The notes: generated by a model not told the origin, from the sequence alone. Positions 17,257 to 26,069 are shown, numbered from the stretch's first letter. The stretch is DNA of 64,000 bases from an uncultured Lachnospiraceae bacterium (GCA_910576535.1 CAJTKK010000002.1:1-64000); one strand, 5' to 3'. Translations and numbers: made by a program.

Positions 17257-18306
17257 ATGAAGAGACGGAAGAAGAAAAAGGCAATCGTTTTGGCATCGCT
17301 TTTGATGGGCGTTATCTTAGGAGGATGCGGGGAAAGCAAGACGTCTTCTATTGATGAAGGGATGGCGGCAGTGGCGACGCTGGACTATCATACAGCGCTG
17401 CAGTGTTTTGACAAAGCGATGGCGGATGGAGAAGACTTACGGCTTTTATATAGAGGACAGGGGCTTGCTTTTATGGGGCTGACCCAGTATGATCAGGCAG
17501 TGGAGGCTTTTGGGAAAGCCCTGGCTTCCAGTGACGGGCGTGTAGATGCCATTGACTATGATATAAACTATTACCTGGCTACCGCTTACTATAAACTTGG
17601 CGATATAAACAGCAGCATTGGCGTGTATGATGCAATCATCGGGATGAACCCGAAAGACAGGCTGGCCTACCGGTTAAGGGGCAGTGTCAGGATAGCCAGC
17701 GATTATGACGGGGCAAAGGAGGATTTTGACAAGGCGATTTCCCTTGCAAAGGAAGATTATGACCAACTGATAGATATTTATCTTGTCCTGGAACAAAATG
17801 GATATAAGGAGGCCGGGCAGGAATATTTTCAGACAGCCCTTGGGAGCGATACGAAATCCATGACGGATTATCAGAGGGGAAGGATTTGCTATTATCTGGG
17901 CGATTACGATAATGCCAGGAACTATTTGGAGAAGGCAAGAAAGTCAGAGGGATATGAGGCAGTTCTTCTGCTTGGGCAGACTTATGAAGAACTGGGCGAC
18001 TATAATTATGCCATAAGCGTTTACAGCAGTTTTATAGACAATGACCAGACCAATGCCAGCGTATATAACCGCCTTGGCCTTTGCAAGATGGAATTAAAGG
18101 CGTATGACGAAGCGCTTGCGGCATTTCAGGCTGGAATGAACGTGGAAAATTGTATGATCATGCAGACGCTTAAATTTAATGAAATCGTTACCTATGAGCG
18201 GCTTGGCCAGTACCAGACAGCGGCCAGCCTTATGAACAGTTATCTGACTACGTATCCGGATGATACGGTGGCGCAAAGGGAATATTCCTTTTTAAAAACA
18301 AGATAG
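17257..18306 (+). CDS. TPR-repeat lipoprotein
   Basis: The 349-residue protein begins with a basic stretch, a hydrophobic signal peptide and the lipobox VILGGC, so it should be lipid-anchored to the outer face of the membrane. The rest is a series of about eight tetratricopeptide repeats, with alternating A-x-x-x-Y/F-x-x-A patterns such as YDQAVEAFGKAL and YDEALAAFQAGM. TPR arrays are protein-binding scaffolds. No catalytic motif is visible. It is flanked by its own promoter and by the nrdD control region, so it looks monocistronic. The partner is unknown. Confidence 0.88.
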   Translation: MKRRKKKKAIVLASLLMGVILGGCGESKTSSIDEGMAAVATLDYHTALQCFDKAMADGEDLRLLYRGQGLAFMGLTQYDQAVEAFGKALASSDGRVDAIDYDINYYLATAYYKLGDINSSIGVYDAIIGMNPKDRLAYRLRGSVRIASDYDGAKEDFDKAISLAKEDYDQLIDIYLVLEQNGYKEAGQEYFQTALGSDTKSMTDYQRGRICYYLGDYDNARNYLEKARKSEGYEAVLLLGQTYEELGDYNYAISVYSSFIDNDQTNASVYNRLGLCKMELKAYDEALAAFQAGMNVENCMIMQTLKFNEIVTYERLGQYQTAASLMNSYLTTYPDDTVAQREYSFLKTR

Positions 18307-18383
18307 GGTCAGATTATTGGAAGGCAGAGGAAGAATGCACTGGCATTTGGTCTTTGCCGTATAGGGCCAGGGAAAATGCCATG

Positions 18384-18431
18384 GCACAAGATATTGTGTT
18401 TACATAAAAATGTTTACATAATATCTTGTGC
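18384..18431 (+). promoter_or_regulatory. Paired NrdR boxes upstream of nrdD
   Basis: Two 16-base imperfect palindromes match the NrdR box consensus acaCwAtATaTwGtgt. Box 1 is at 18384-18399 (GCACAAGATATTGTGT) and box 2 at 18416-18431 (ACATAATATCTTGTGC). They are 32 bases apart start to start, about three helical turns, as known for NrdR. They lie just upstream of the -35 of the nrdD promoter. The outer halves are also complementary and precede TTTTT, so the same DNA may act as the terminator of the lipoprotein gene. Confidence 0.85.
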
Positions 18432-18437
18432 TTTTTG

Positions 18438-18466
18438 TTGACTTTTTATTTCCGTGATGATACAAT
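18438..18466 (+). promoter_or_regulatory. Sigma-A promoter of nrdD
   Basis: TTGACT at 18438-18443, exactly 17 bases, then TACAAT at 18461-18466. The predicted start is about 18473, roughly 75 bases before the ATG. NrdR boxes end 7 bases upstream of the -35. Confidence 0.8.
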
Positions 18467-18547
18467 GCCCATATGCGGTAAAAATTAGAAAAAAGGATGA
18501 AAAACATTTTCGCATGGATGGAAAAAGGCAGAATAAGGGGGCTTAGA

Positions 18548-20971
18548 ATGTTTCAGGTAATAAAAAGGAATGGGGAAGTGACGGATTTTACTTTGGTAAA
18601 AATCAGCGATGCCATTATGAAAGCATTTAACGCGACAGATATCCAGTATAATAACGATATTGTGGATTTGCTGGCTTTGCGTGTAACGGCGGAGTTTCAG
18701 GGCAAAGTAAAAGATGGGCAGGTTCATGTGGAAGATATCCAGGACAGCGTGGAAAAGGTTTTGGAACAGGCAGGCTATGCGGAACCGGCCAAGGCATTTA
18801 TATTATACCGTAAGCAGCGGGAAAAGATGCGGAATATGAAGTCTACCATCCTTGATTATAAAGATGTGGTAAACAGCTATGTGAAAGTGGAAGACTGGCG
18901 GGTAAAAGAGAATTCCACGGTAACTTATTCTGTAGGCGGCCTGATTCTGAGCAATTCAGGCGCAGTGACGGCGAATTACTGGCTGTCGGAAATTTATGAT
19001 TCCGAGATTGCGGACGCCCACCGGAATGCGGATATCCATATTCATGATTTGTCAATGCTCACGGGCTATTGTGCCGGCTGGTCGTTAAAGCAGCTAATCA
19101 AGGAGGGGCTTGGCGGCATAACAGGAAAAATCACATCGGCTCCGGCAGCGCATCTATCTGTTTTATGCAACCAGATGGTGAATTTTTTGGGCATTATGCA
19201 GAACGAATGGGCAGGCGCGCAGGCGTTTTCCTCTTTTGACACTTATCTTGCGCCTTTTGTCAAGGCGGATCATTTAAGCTACCCGGAAGTGAAAAAGTGC
19301 ATCGAATCGTTTATTTATGGGGTAAACACTCCTAGCCGGTGGGGAACGCAGGCGCCTTTTTCCAATATTACTTTAGACTGGACTGTGCCGGATGACTTGG
19401 CAGAGCTGCCGGCCATGGTAGGCGGCAGGGAGATGGACTTCCGGTATAAAGACTGTAAAGCGGAAATGGATATGATTAATAAGGCATTCATCGAAACCAT
19501 GATAGAAGGGGATGCTAATGGAAGAGGGTTCCAATACCCGATTCCTACTTATTCCATTACCCGGGATTTCGACTGGTCCGATAATGAGAACAACCGGCTG
19601 CTGTTTGAGATGACGGCAAAATACGGAACGCCGTATTTTTCCAATTATATTAATTCTGATATGGAGCCAGGCGATGTACGCAGTATGTGCTGCAGGCTGC
19701 GGCTGGATCTGAGGGAATTGAGGAAAAAGACAGGGGGATTTTTCGGTTCCGGGGAAAGTACGGGGAGCGTAGGGGTAGTTACAATCAATATGCCGAGGCT
19801 GGCATATCTGTCTGCCAATAAGGATGATTTTTATAGACGGCTGAACCGGATGATGGATCTGGCGGCACGTTCTTTAAAAATAAAAAGAGGAGTAATTACA
19901 AAGCTTCTGGAAGAAGGGCTGTATCCTTATACAAAGCGTTACCTTGGAAACTTTGACAATCATTTTTCCACGATAGGACTTGTGGGAATGAATGAAGCCG
20001 GATTAAATGCAAACTGGCTGCGGGAAGATTTGAGAAGCAAAAGGACGCAGGAATTTACAAAAGAAGTTTTAAACCATATGAGAAACCGCCTTTCCGATTA
20101 TCAGGAACTGTACGGGGATTTGTATAATCTGGAAGCAACGCCTGCGGAAAGCACGGCTTACCGGCTGGCAAAACATGACAAGAAGAGATGGCCGGCCATT
20201 AAGACTGCCGGAAAACAGGGGGATACGCCTTATTATACAAATTCGTCCCATTTACCGGTGGATTATACGGTGGATATTTTTGATGCATTGGATATCCAGG
20301 ACGGGCTGCAGACACTGTACACTTCGGGAACTGTGTTCCATGCGTTTTTAGGGGAAAAGCTGCCGGACTGGAAAGCGGCGGCAGGCCTGGTAAGAACAAT
20401 TGCGGAAAATTACAGCCTTCCTTATTATACGTTGTCGCCCACTTATTCCATTTGCCGGGAGCATGGCTATTTGCCTGGGGAGAAGAAGGTATGCCCTTAT
20501 TGCGGAAAAGCGACGGAGGTATACAGCCGTATTACAGGATATTACCGGCCGGTACAGAACTGGAACGACGGGAAATTGCAGGAATATGAAAACAGGACGG
20601 AATATGATGTGGAAAATTCCAGTTTACAACGTCCGATGGCCAGCATGGTTACTTTGTCGGGGCGCACGGGGGACGGGGACGTGAAAGTGCAAAAACCGGA
20701 AAACCTGAAATACTTATTTACGACAAAGACATGCCCAAACTGTAAAATAGCAAAGGAATATTTAAAAGGGGAGCAATATGTAGTCATTGATGCGGAAGAA
20801 AATGGGGAACTGGCGGTTAAATATGGAGTGATGCAGGCTCCCACGCTGGTAGTGGTCAATGGCAATGCCTCTAAAAAATATGTGAATGTTTCCAATATAA
20901 AGAAATATGCGGATGCAAGAAAGGAATTTTCAGCTTCTATACAATGTGAAAGAACAGGGATCCAGAAGTAG
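18548..20971 (+). CDS. nrdD: Anaerobic ribonucleoside-triphosphate reductase with C-terminal redoxin domain
   Basis: From ATG 18548 (after AAGGGGG) this is 807 residues. An N-terminal ATP-cone (MFQVIKRNGEVTDFTLVKI) controls activity, followed by the glycyl-radical barrel that reduces NTPs to dNTPs without oxygen. A zinc-site region (CREHGY, then CPYCG) precedes the radical loop RITGYYRP, with the Gly at about residue 664. Unlike E. coli NrdD (712 residues), the chain continues for over 100 residues into a glutaredoxin/thioredoxin-like domain (YLFTTKTCPNCKIA, then APTLVVV) with a CPNC site at about 729-732. That domain could donate electrons in cis. The NrdG activase is not in the window. Expression is probably repressed by NrdR. 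Confidence 0.95.
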   Translation: MFQVIKRNGEVTDFTLVKISDAIMKAFNATDIQYNNDIVDLLALRVTAEFQGKVKDGQVHVEDIQDSVEKVLEQAGYAEPAKAFILYRKQREKMRNMKSTILDYKDVVNSYVKVEDWRVKENSTVTYSVGGLILSNSGAVTANYWLSEIYDSEIADAHRNADIHIHDLSMLTGYCAGWSLKQLIKEGLGGITGKITSAPAAHLSVLCNQMVNFLGIMQNEWAGAQAFSSFDTYLAPFVKADHLSYPEVKKCIESFIYGVNTPSRWGTQAPFSNITLDWTVPDDLAELPAMVGGREMDFRYKDCKAEMDMINKAFIETMIEGDANGRGFQYPIPTYSITRDFDWSDNENNRLLFEMTAKYGTPYFSNYINSDMEPGDVRSMCCRLRLDLRELRKKTGGFFGSGESTGSVGVVTINMPRLAYLSANKDDFYRRLNRMMDLAARSLKIKRGVITKLLEEGLYPYTKRYLGNFDNHFSTIGLVGMNEAGLNANWLREDLRSKRTQEFTKEVLNHMRNRLSDYQELYGDLYNLEATPAESTAYRLAKHDKKRWPAIKTAGKQGDTPYYTNSSHLPVDYTVDIFDALDIQDGLQTLYTSGTVFHAFLGEKLPDWKAAAGLVRTIAENYSLPYYTLSPTYSICREHGYLPGEKKVCPYCGKATEVYSRITGYYRPVQNWNDGKLQEYENRTEYDVENSSLQRPMASMVTLSGRTGDGDVKVQKPENLKYLFTTKTCPNCKIAKEYLKGEQYVVIDAEENGELAVKYGVMQAPTLVVVNGNASKKYVNVSNIKKYADARKEFSASIQCERTGIQK

Positions 20972-20995
20972 AATGGAAAGGAGCATGAGAGGAAT

Positions 20996-21394
20996 ATGGA
21001 AAAAATTTATATAAGGGTAAAAGGCATAATAAAAAAAGACGGCAAATATCTTTTAGTCAAAAGATGGGTGGACGACAGGATCCCGGATCCGTTTTTATGG
21101 GAATTTGTAGATGCGGAAGTGAATTTTGGTGAAGCGCCGGATGAGGCGGTTCTTAGGGCAATTGGGGAAATCCTGTCTATAGAAGGGAAAATAGAGAGGA
21201 TTGTCTATACCTGGTCCAATATGATCGGGGGATCCCAATGTGTAGGCATTGCTTATATCTGTTCAATTGAAGACGAAGGGAATATAGTCCTGGGGGAAGA
21301 ATACGGTGAATGGGAGTGGGTAGAACGGGAACATTTTCCGGATTTTATTGAGAACAGGTATGTATTGGACGACTTGAAGGATATGGAACTTTAG
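20996..21394 (+). CDS. Nudix-fold protein with degenerate Nudix box
   Basis: The 132-residue protein has the overall Nudix layout (IKKDGKYLLVKRW, then FLWEFVDAEVNFGE). However, the catalytic box is altered: the usual REUXEE segment reads RAIGEILS, losing a metal-binding Glu. It may bind rather than hydrolyse a nucleoside diphosphate derivative, or use other residues. It sits 24 bases after nrdD and 20 before pyrF with GGAAGG-type sites, so it is probably co-transcribed with nucleotide genes. The family call is fair; activity is doubtful. Confidence 0.75.
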   Translation: MEKIYIRVKGIIKKDGKYLLVKRWVDDRIPDPFLWEFVDAEVNFGEAPDEAVLRAIGEILSIEGKIERIVYTWSNMIGGSQCVGIAYICSIEDEGNIVLGEEYGEWEWVEREHFPDFIENRYVLDDLKDMEL

Positions 21395-21414
21395 AAAGAT
21401 AAGAGGAAGGAAAA

Positions 21415-22338
21415 ATGATTCAAAAGCTGACGGACAAGATCAAAAAAACCAATGCCCCTATTGTGGTGGGCTTGGATCCAATGTTAAAATACATCCCTAA
21501 GCATATTACAAAAAAGGCATATGAAGAATTTGGCGAGACGTTAGAAGGGGCAGCAGAGGCTATCTGGCAGTTTAACAAAGAAATCATTGATCATGTTTAT
21601 GACCTGATTCCGGCTGTAAAGCCGCAGATTGCCATGTATGAGCAGTTTGGGGTCGAGGGGATAAAAGCATTTAAAAGGACTTTGGATTATTGCAAGGAAA
21701 AAGGGCTGGTAGTGATCGGAGACATTAAGAGAGGGGATATCGGTTCTACTTCCGAGGCTTATGCGGTAGGGCATCTTGGGAGAGTAACGGTAGGAAGCAA
21801 ATCTTATGCAGGGTTTGACGAGGATTTTGCAACGGTAAACCCTTATTTCGGCACAGACGGGATGAAACCGTTTATTGATGTATGCAGGCAGGAAAAGAAG
21901 GGTATTTTTATATTAGTCAAGACTTCAAATCCGAGCAGCGGGGAGTTTCAGGACCGCATGGCAGACGGCAGGCCGCTTTATGAAATCGTTGGGGAGAAAG
22001 TAGCGGAGTGGGGAGAACTTTATATGGGGGATGCCTATAGCTATGTGGGGGCAGTAGTCGGTGCGACTTATCCTGAAATGGGAAAAACCCTGCGGAAAAT
22101 TATGCCCAAAGCGTATATTCTTGTGCCTGGGTATGGGGCGCAGGGAGGAAAAGGGGCGGATCTTGTTAATTTCTTTAACGAGGACGGCTTGGGGGCGATT
22201 GTGAATTCCTCCAGGGGGATTATTGCCGCATACCAGCAGGAGAAATATGCGAAGTATGGGGAAAAATGTTTTGGAGAAGCGGCCCGTGCCGCAGTGGAAG
22301 AGATGCGGGATGATATTGTTTCGGCTTTGCATGGTTGA
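21415..22338 (+). CDS. pyrF: Orotidine 5'-phosphate decarboxylase
   Basis: This 307-residue enzyme converts OMP to UMP, the last step of de novo pyrimidine synthesis. It belongs to the longer type 2 family. The catalytic D-K-x-x-D array appears as GDIKRGDIGSTSEAY near residue 103, with VGLDPM at the N terminus and VPGYGAQGGK and VNSSRGI in the phosphate-binding part. It starts at ATG 21415 after GAGGAAGG. It is followed by pyrE, which makes its substrate. Confidence 0.97.
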   Translation: MIQKLTDKIKKTNAPIVVGLDPMLKYIPKHITKKAYEEFGETLEGAAEAIWQFNKEIIDHVYDLIPAVKPQIAMYEQFGVEGIKAFKRTLDYCKEKGLVVIGDIKRGDIGSTSEAYAVGHLGRVTVGSKSYAGFDEDFATVNPYFGTDGMKPFIDVCRQEKKGIFILVKTSNPSSGEFQDRMADGRPLYEIVGEKVAEWGELYMGDAYSYVGAVVGATYPEMGKTLRKIMPKAYILVPGYGAQGGKGADLVNFFNEDGLGAIVNSSRGIIAAYQQEKYAKYGEKCFGEAARAAVEEMRDDIVSALHG

Positions 22339-22363
22339 ACATGAACTGCAGATGTGATAAAAT
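22335..22363 (+). promoter_or_regulatory. Candidate internal promoter of pyrE
   Basis: TTGAAC at 22335-22340 overlaps the pyrF stop. After 17 bases comes TAAAAT at 22358-22363. It would give pyrE a transcript start about 80 bases ahead of its ATG. No PyrR-binding structure was recognised in the 114-base gap. Confidence 0.4.
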
Positions 22364-22452
22364 CTGGAAGAATAGAGGAACTATTTTCCATGGCGGATGA
22401 TTTATTGGATGGAATACGCCAAATAACCCGTAAATACGGAGGCTGAAAAAGA

Positions 22453-23127
22453 ATGGAGAGTTATAAAAAAGAATTTATTGAATTTATGGTAGACAGCCAG
22501 GTGTTAAAATTTGGGGAGTTTACCTTAAAAAGCGGGCGTAAATCCCCGTTTTTTATGAATGCGGGCGGATATGTGACCGGGACACAGCTTAGAAAGCTGG
22601 GCGAATATTATGCCAGGGCTATCTATGACAATTATGGGCTGGATTTTGATGTGCTGTTTGGACCGGCATATAAAGGGATTCCCCTTAGCGTGGCAACGGC
22701 TATGGCAATTAGCAGTCTGTACGGCAAAGATGTCAAATACTGTTCCAACCGGAAGGAAGAGAAAGATCATGGGGACACGGGGATTCTTTTAGGAAGCAAG
22801 CTGCATGACGGGGATCGGGTCGTCATAATTGAGGATGTAACGACTTCCGGTAAATCAATCGAAGAAACTTTTCCTATTCTAAAAGCCCAGGCGGATGTGG
22901 AAGTGAAAGGGCTTATGGTATCTTTGAACCGTATGGAAAAAGGGCAGGGAGAAAAAAGCGCGCTGCATGAAATCAAAGAGAAATATGGGTTTGACGCTCA
23001 TGCGATCGTGACAATGAAAGAGGTCGTGGACTATCTGTACCAAAGGCCTTATGAGGGAGCTGTTTCTATTGACGACGAATGCAAAGCAAGAATTGATGCA
23101 TATTATGAACAGTATGGAGCGGAATAG
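22453..23127 (+). CDS. pyrE: Orotate phosphoribosyltransferase
   Basis: The 224-residue enzyme transfers ribose-5-phosphate from PRPP to orotate. The PRPP-binding motif is VVIIEDVTTSGKS (about residues 123-135). The flexible loop region (YCSNRKEEKDHGDTG) and the N-terminal FTLKSGRKSPFF are family features. The ATG at 22453 follows a GGAGG site. Its length is normal. It acts directly before PyrF in UMP synthesis. Confidence 0.97.
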   Translation: MESYKKEFIEFMVDSQVLKFGEFTLKSGRKSPFFMNAGGYVTGTQLRKLGEYYARAIYDNYGLDFDVLFGPAYKGIPLSVATAMAISSLYGKDVKYCSNRKEEKDHGDTGILLGSKLHDGDRVVIIEDVTTSGKSIEETFPILKAQADVEVKGLMVSLNRMEKGQGEKSALHEIKEKYGFDAHAIVTMKEVVDYLYQRPYEGAVSIDDECKARIDAYYEQYGAE

Positions 23128-23151
23128 GAAGACGGGAACGGAGGGTTTTAT

Positions 23152-23304
23152 ATGGAAGAAAAGATTTATAAGATAATGAGCGGGGCAGGGGCTTTGAATC
23201 TCGTGGTTGGAGTGACAACATTGGTAGCCGGGATTACGGGAGGCGTGCTTCTTATTATAAGCGGGGCTAAGCTTTTGGCAGGCAAATCAAAAATATTATT
23301 TTAA
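23152..23304 (+). CDS. Small membrane protein of 50 residues
   Basis: A short open frame starts at ATG 23152, nine bases after GGAGGG, and ends with TAA at 23302. The product begins MEEKIYKIMSGAGALN and contains one or two hydrophobic, Gly-rich segments (about residues 14-44) before a short basic tail, so it is probably an integral membrane peptide. It is followed within 7 bases by a strong hairpin and lies 24 bases after pyrE, consistent with being the last gene of the pyr unit. I do not recognise its family. Confidence 0.7.
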   Translation: MEEKIYKIMSGAGALNLVVGVTTLVAGITGGVLLIISGAKLLAGKSKILF

Positions 23305-23310
23305 TATGGG

Positions 23311-23337
23311 TGGGCATCCCCTGTCGGGGGATGCCCA
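23311..23337 (+). terminator. Hairpin ending the pyr unit
   Basis: TGGGCATCCCC at 23311-23321 pairs perfectly with GGGGATGCCCA at 23327-23337 around a 5-base loop. Only TTT follows, but the 11-bp GC-rich stem right after a stop codon supports a terminator. Confidence 0.7.
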
Positions 23338-23382
23338 TTTGGAAATTAAATGATAGCGTTAGGGAAAGGCAGGGTTATTAGG

Positions 23383-23730
23383 ATGTTCCATAGGAAAAAT
23401 CAGAAAGGAAGAAAAAAGGGAGGATATATATTTACAGTGCGGAAACATCCGGAAAAAGGGATTATGTCAACGGTATTAGGCATACTTTCCGTTTTGTCTG
23501 TGGGGGCAGCAGTTTATCTGACTTATAGAAACGGCGGAAACGCACAGCCCCAATATGCCGCCGCTGTTTTTCTTGTGACGCTTTTTTCTTTGGCAGGACT
23601 GGCGCTTGGTATACTTTCCAGGGTGGAAAAGGATAATTATTATTTATTTCCTCATTTGGGCATCGGGTTGAATCTATTTTGCCTGGCTGTTATCAGTTAT
23701 ATTTTATATGCGGGAATAGGGAATCAATGA
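23383..23730 (+). CDS. Small integral membrane protein (DUF6142-like)
   Basis: From ATG 23383 the product has 115 residues. A basic N terminus (MFHRKNQKGRKKGGY) precedes three hydrophobic helices, roughly at 30-50, 60-80 and 90-112. The pattern, including YLTYRNGGNAQPQY and LGILSRVEKDNYYLFP, resembles a conserved uncharacterised family of Clostridia that I recall as DUF6142. The alternative ATG at 23350 lacks a good ribosome binding site. No function is known. Confidence 0.7.
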   Translation: MFHRKNQKGRKKGGYIFTVRKHPEKGIMSTVLGILSVLSVGAAVYLTYRNGGNAQPQYAAAVFLVTLFSLAGLALGILSRVEKDNYYLFPHLGIGLNLFCLAVISYILYAGIGNQ

Positions 23731-23833
23731 TTGCAGAACTTTAATTGGAGGAAGCGTTTGGACGGCATATTGTCATAGCGTGAACGGGTTTATGAGTTAA
23801 TCAAGGGATCAGGAAAGGACAGGGTGCAATTCA

Positions 23834-25906
23834 ATGACAGAGAATATACGGGAGCGTTATGGGCTGGCAAGAGAGCGGATATATGGGTTGGGGAAAGAGG
23901 GCGGCATAGGGAATGCATATGGCGTTTATTTTTGCAGGACAGCGGTTTTTCTGCAGGAAGTGATGCAGGCTTATGAGGAAGCGCAAAGCGGGAGACTGTA
24001 TGAAGCCTCCCTGGATGAGCTGCAGGAAAGGAATCAGAAGTTGTATAGGGACATCCTTCCGGGGAACTATGGGGAGAGCTATGGGAATCCGGCTTATGCT
24101 GTGAAAGCATTGGGGGAAGGTTACGGGCAGCTTTTGTCTTTTTTATATGCGGAGTTAAGAAGCATGATTGCTTTTGCCTATGAAAAGGATTTGTGGGAAA
24201 TGACAATACGGATGGAGCTTTTCCTGGAAATCTTTACGGCATTTGCCTGTGCATGGGAAGAGGGGAAAGAGATGCCGGAATACGGATATCTTCAGCAGAT
24301 TATTTATTGGTTTGTCAGCGATTACTCGGAGCTGTCATCGGAAAGGCGGCTGCGGGGCCAGCTTTGCCCGGAAGAAGACTTTGCTTTACGGATTATTATG
24401 GACAGCGATTTGACTGATTTAAGGTATCTGTATTATTTTGGGGAATATATTACGGAACAGGAGTTGGAAACGGCCAGGCATTTAAATTGTATGCCGGCGG
24501 AAGAAATCGGGAAGATAGCACGGGCTTATACGGAAGGGTACCGGATTGGTTTTGCTGTGTGCAATAAGGATATTTCCAAAAAGAAAACTGTAAATATCCA
24601 ATATAGCTTAGGGTTTGAACGGATGATCCGGGAAGCTGTCCAAAATTTTGCGGCGATGGGCCTGCGGACTGCGATATACCGGGCAGGAACAAGCGTCCTC
24701 AGGGGAAAAAGCATTCGTAAAAATGGTTTTTTTGGAGCTGCGGCCAATAAACAATATGAATATGACCATAAGGAAGATGAAGCTCTTTATCTGGATGGAC
24801 AGATGGTAAACCGCAGGCTGGAAGGAATGCGGGAGGCTTTTGTGCGTTTGAAGGAAGAGGCGGCGGTGTATGGCGGGCCGGCGGTAGTGGAAGTATTCGG
24901 GGAGGAGCCTTTTATACCGGAAATGAAGCCGGAAACCCTGAAACTTTCCGGGAAACAGCAGAAACTGGAGGTGGACTGCCGGGCTGCCTTTGTGGAGCTG
25001 CAGAATGAATATATAAAGGGAGAGGAGAGAAGCTTTACGATTATTGCTTTCCCGGTTCCGGCCATCGGTAAAAAATATAAGGAAATCTTCGACGCAACAG
25101 TCCGGATCAATACATTAGATTATAAACGCTGCCGGGATATCCAGCAGACGATGATCAATGTCCTGGACAAGGCCGATTATGTAACGGTAAAGGGAATGAG
25201 GGGGAACCGGACAGACTTAAAAATAAAACTGCATAAGCTGGACAACCCGGAAAAAGAAACCAATTTTGAAAACTGTGTGGCAGATGTGAATATTCCGGCA
25301 GGGGAGGTGTTTACTTCCCCCCGGTTAGAAGGTACGGAAGGGCTGCTGCATGTAAGCCGTGTGTTTTTAAACGGGATGGAATATAAAAATCTGGAAATCA
25401 CATTTACGGATGGGATGATAAGCAGTTACAAGTGCATGAATTTTGCTTTGGAAAAAGAAAACAGGAAGTATGTGAAAGACAATGTAATGTTCCGGCATGA
25501 TACGCTGCCTATGGGAGAATTTGCCATTGGGACCAATACGGCCGCTTATGCTATGGCAAAAAACTATGGAATCGGGGATAAATTGCCGATACTTATTGCA
25601 GAGAAAATGGGTCCTCATTTCGCAGTAGGGGATACTTGCTATTCCCATGAAGAGGACATGCTCACCTATAATCCGGACGGTAAGGCAATTACTGCCAGGG
25701 AGAATGAGGTGTCTGCACTGCGCAGGACGGACAGGGAGAAAGCTTATTTTGGCTGTCATACGGATATTACCATCCCATATGATGAGTTGGGGGAACTGGC
25801 GGCGGTGGATAAAGAAGGAAAGAAAGAAGTCATTATAAAAGAAGGAAGGTTTATCCTGAAAGGATGCGAAGAGCTAAACCTCCCGTTAGAAGAAGGGCTG
25901 AAATAG
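23834..25906 (+). CDS. M29-type leucyl aminopeptidase with long N-terminal extension
   Basis: This is a 690-residue protein. The C-terminal part (about 290-690) resembles M29 (AmpS/PepS/aminopeptidase T) metallo-aminopeptidases, which remove N-terminal residues from peptides in the cytoplasm. Supporting segments are NVADVNIPAGEVFTSPRLEGTEG (shortened: NIPAGEVFTSP), GEFAIGTNTAAYAMAKNYG, ILIAEKMGPHFAVGDTCYSHEED and GRFILKG. Typical M29 enzymes have about 410 residues. The extra N-terminal 280 residues are largely helical, acidic and aromatic-rich, and I do not recognise them. The ATG at 23834 has only a weak ribosome binding site. Confidence 0.8.
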   Translation: MTENIRERYGLARERIYGLGKEGGIGNAYGVYFCRTAVFLQEVMQAYEEAQSGRLYEASLDELQERNQKLYRDILPGNYGESYGNPAYAVKALGEGYGQLLSFLYAELRSMIAFAYEKDLWEMTIRMELFLEIFTAFACAWEEGKEMPEYGYLQQIIYWFVSDYSELSSERRLRGQLCPEEDFALRIIMDSDLTDLRYLYYFGEYITEQELETARHLNCMPAEEIGKIARAYTEGYRIGFAVCNKDISKKKTVNIQYSLGFERMIREAVQNFAAMGLRTAIYRAGTSVLRGKSIRKNGFFGAAANKQYEYDHKEDEALYLDGQMVNRRLEGMREAFVRLKEEAAVYGGPAVVEVFGEEPFIPEMKPETLKLSGKQQKLEVDCRAAFVELQNEYIKGEERSFTIIAFPVPAIGKKYKEIFDATVRINTLDYKRCRDIQQTMINVLDKADYVTVKGMRGNRTDLKIKLHKLDNPEKETNFENCVADVNIPAGEVFTSPRLEGTEGLLHVSRVFLNGMEYKNLEITFTDGMISSYKCMNFALEKENRKYVKDNVMFRHDTLPMGEFAIGTNTAAYAMAKNYGIGDKLPILIAEKMGPHFAVGDTCYSHEEDMLTYNPDGKAITARENEVSALRRTDREKAYFGCHTDITIPYDELGELAAVDKEGKKEVIIKEGRFILKGCEELNLPLEEGLK

Positions 25907-26069
25907 CTATGGCTGCGTTAAGCTTTTTTATCTTACAAATATTAAAATATTATAAAGATGAATAAAATATGGGTTGCGTATGGAAACATTTTTTAGTAAA
26001 CTAAGAAATGGAAGAGTATGTAATATCTTTGGAAGGTTCCAAGATAATGAATATAAAGGAGAAATAGCT
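25907..26069. other. Leader region of purE
   Basis: This A/T-rich stretch of 163 bases has a possible promoter at 25974-26002 (TTGCGT, 17 bases, TAAACT). I see no purine riboswitch core and no clear terminator for the aminopeptidase gene, apart from a weak AAGCTTTTTTATC segment. Confidence 0.4.

Noticed and set aside
25907..26069. Purine riboswitch before purE
   Set aside because: The conserved loop sequences of the purine aptamer are not present.
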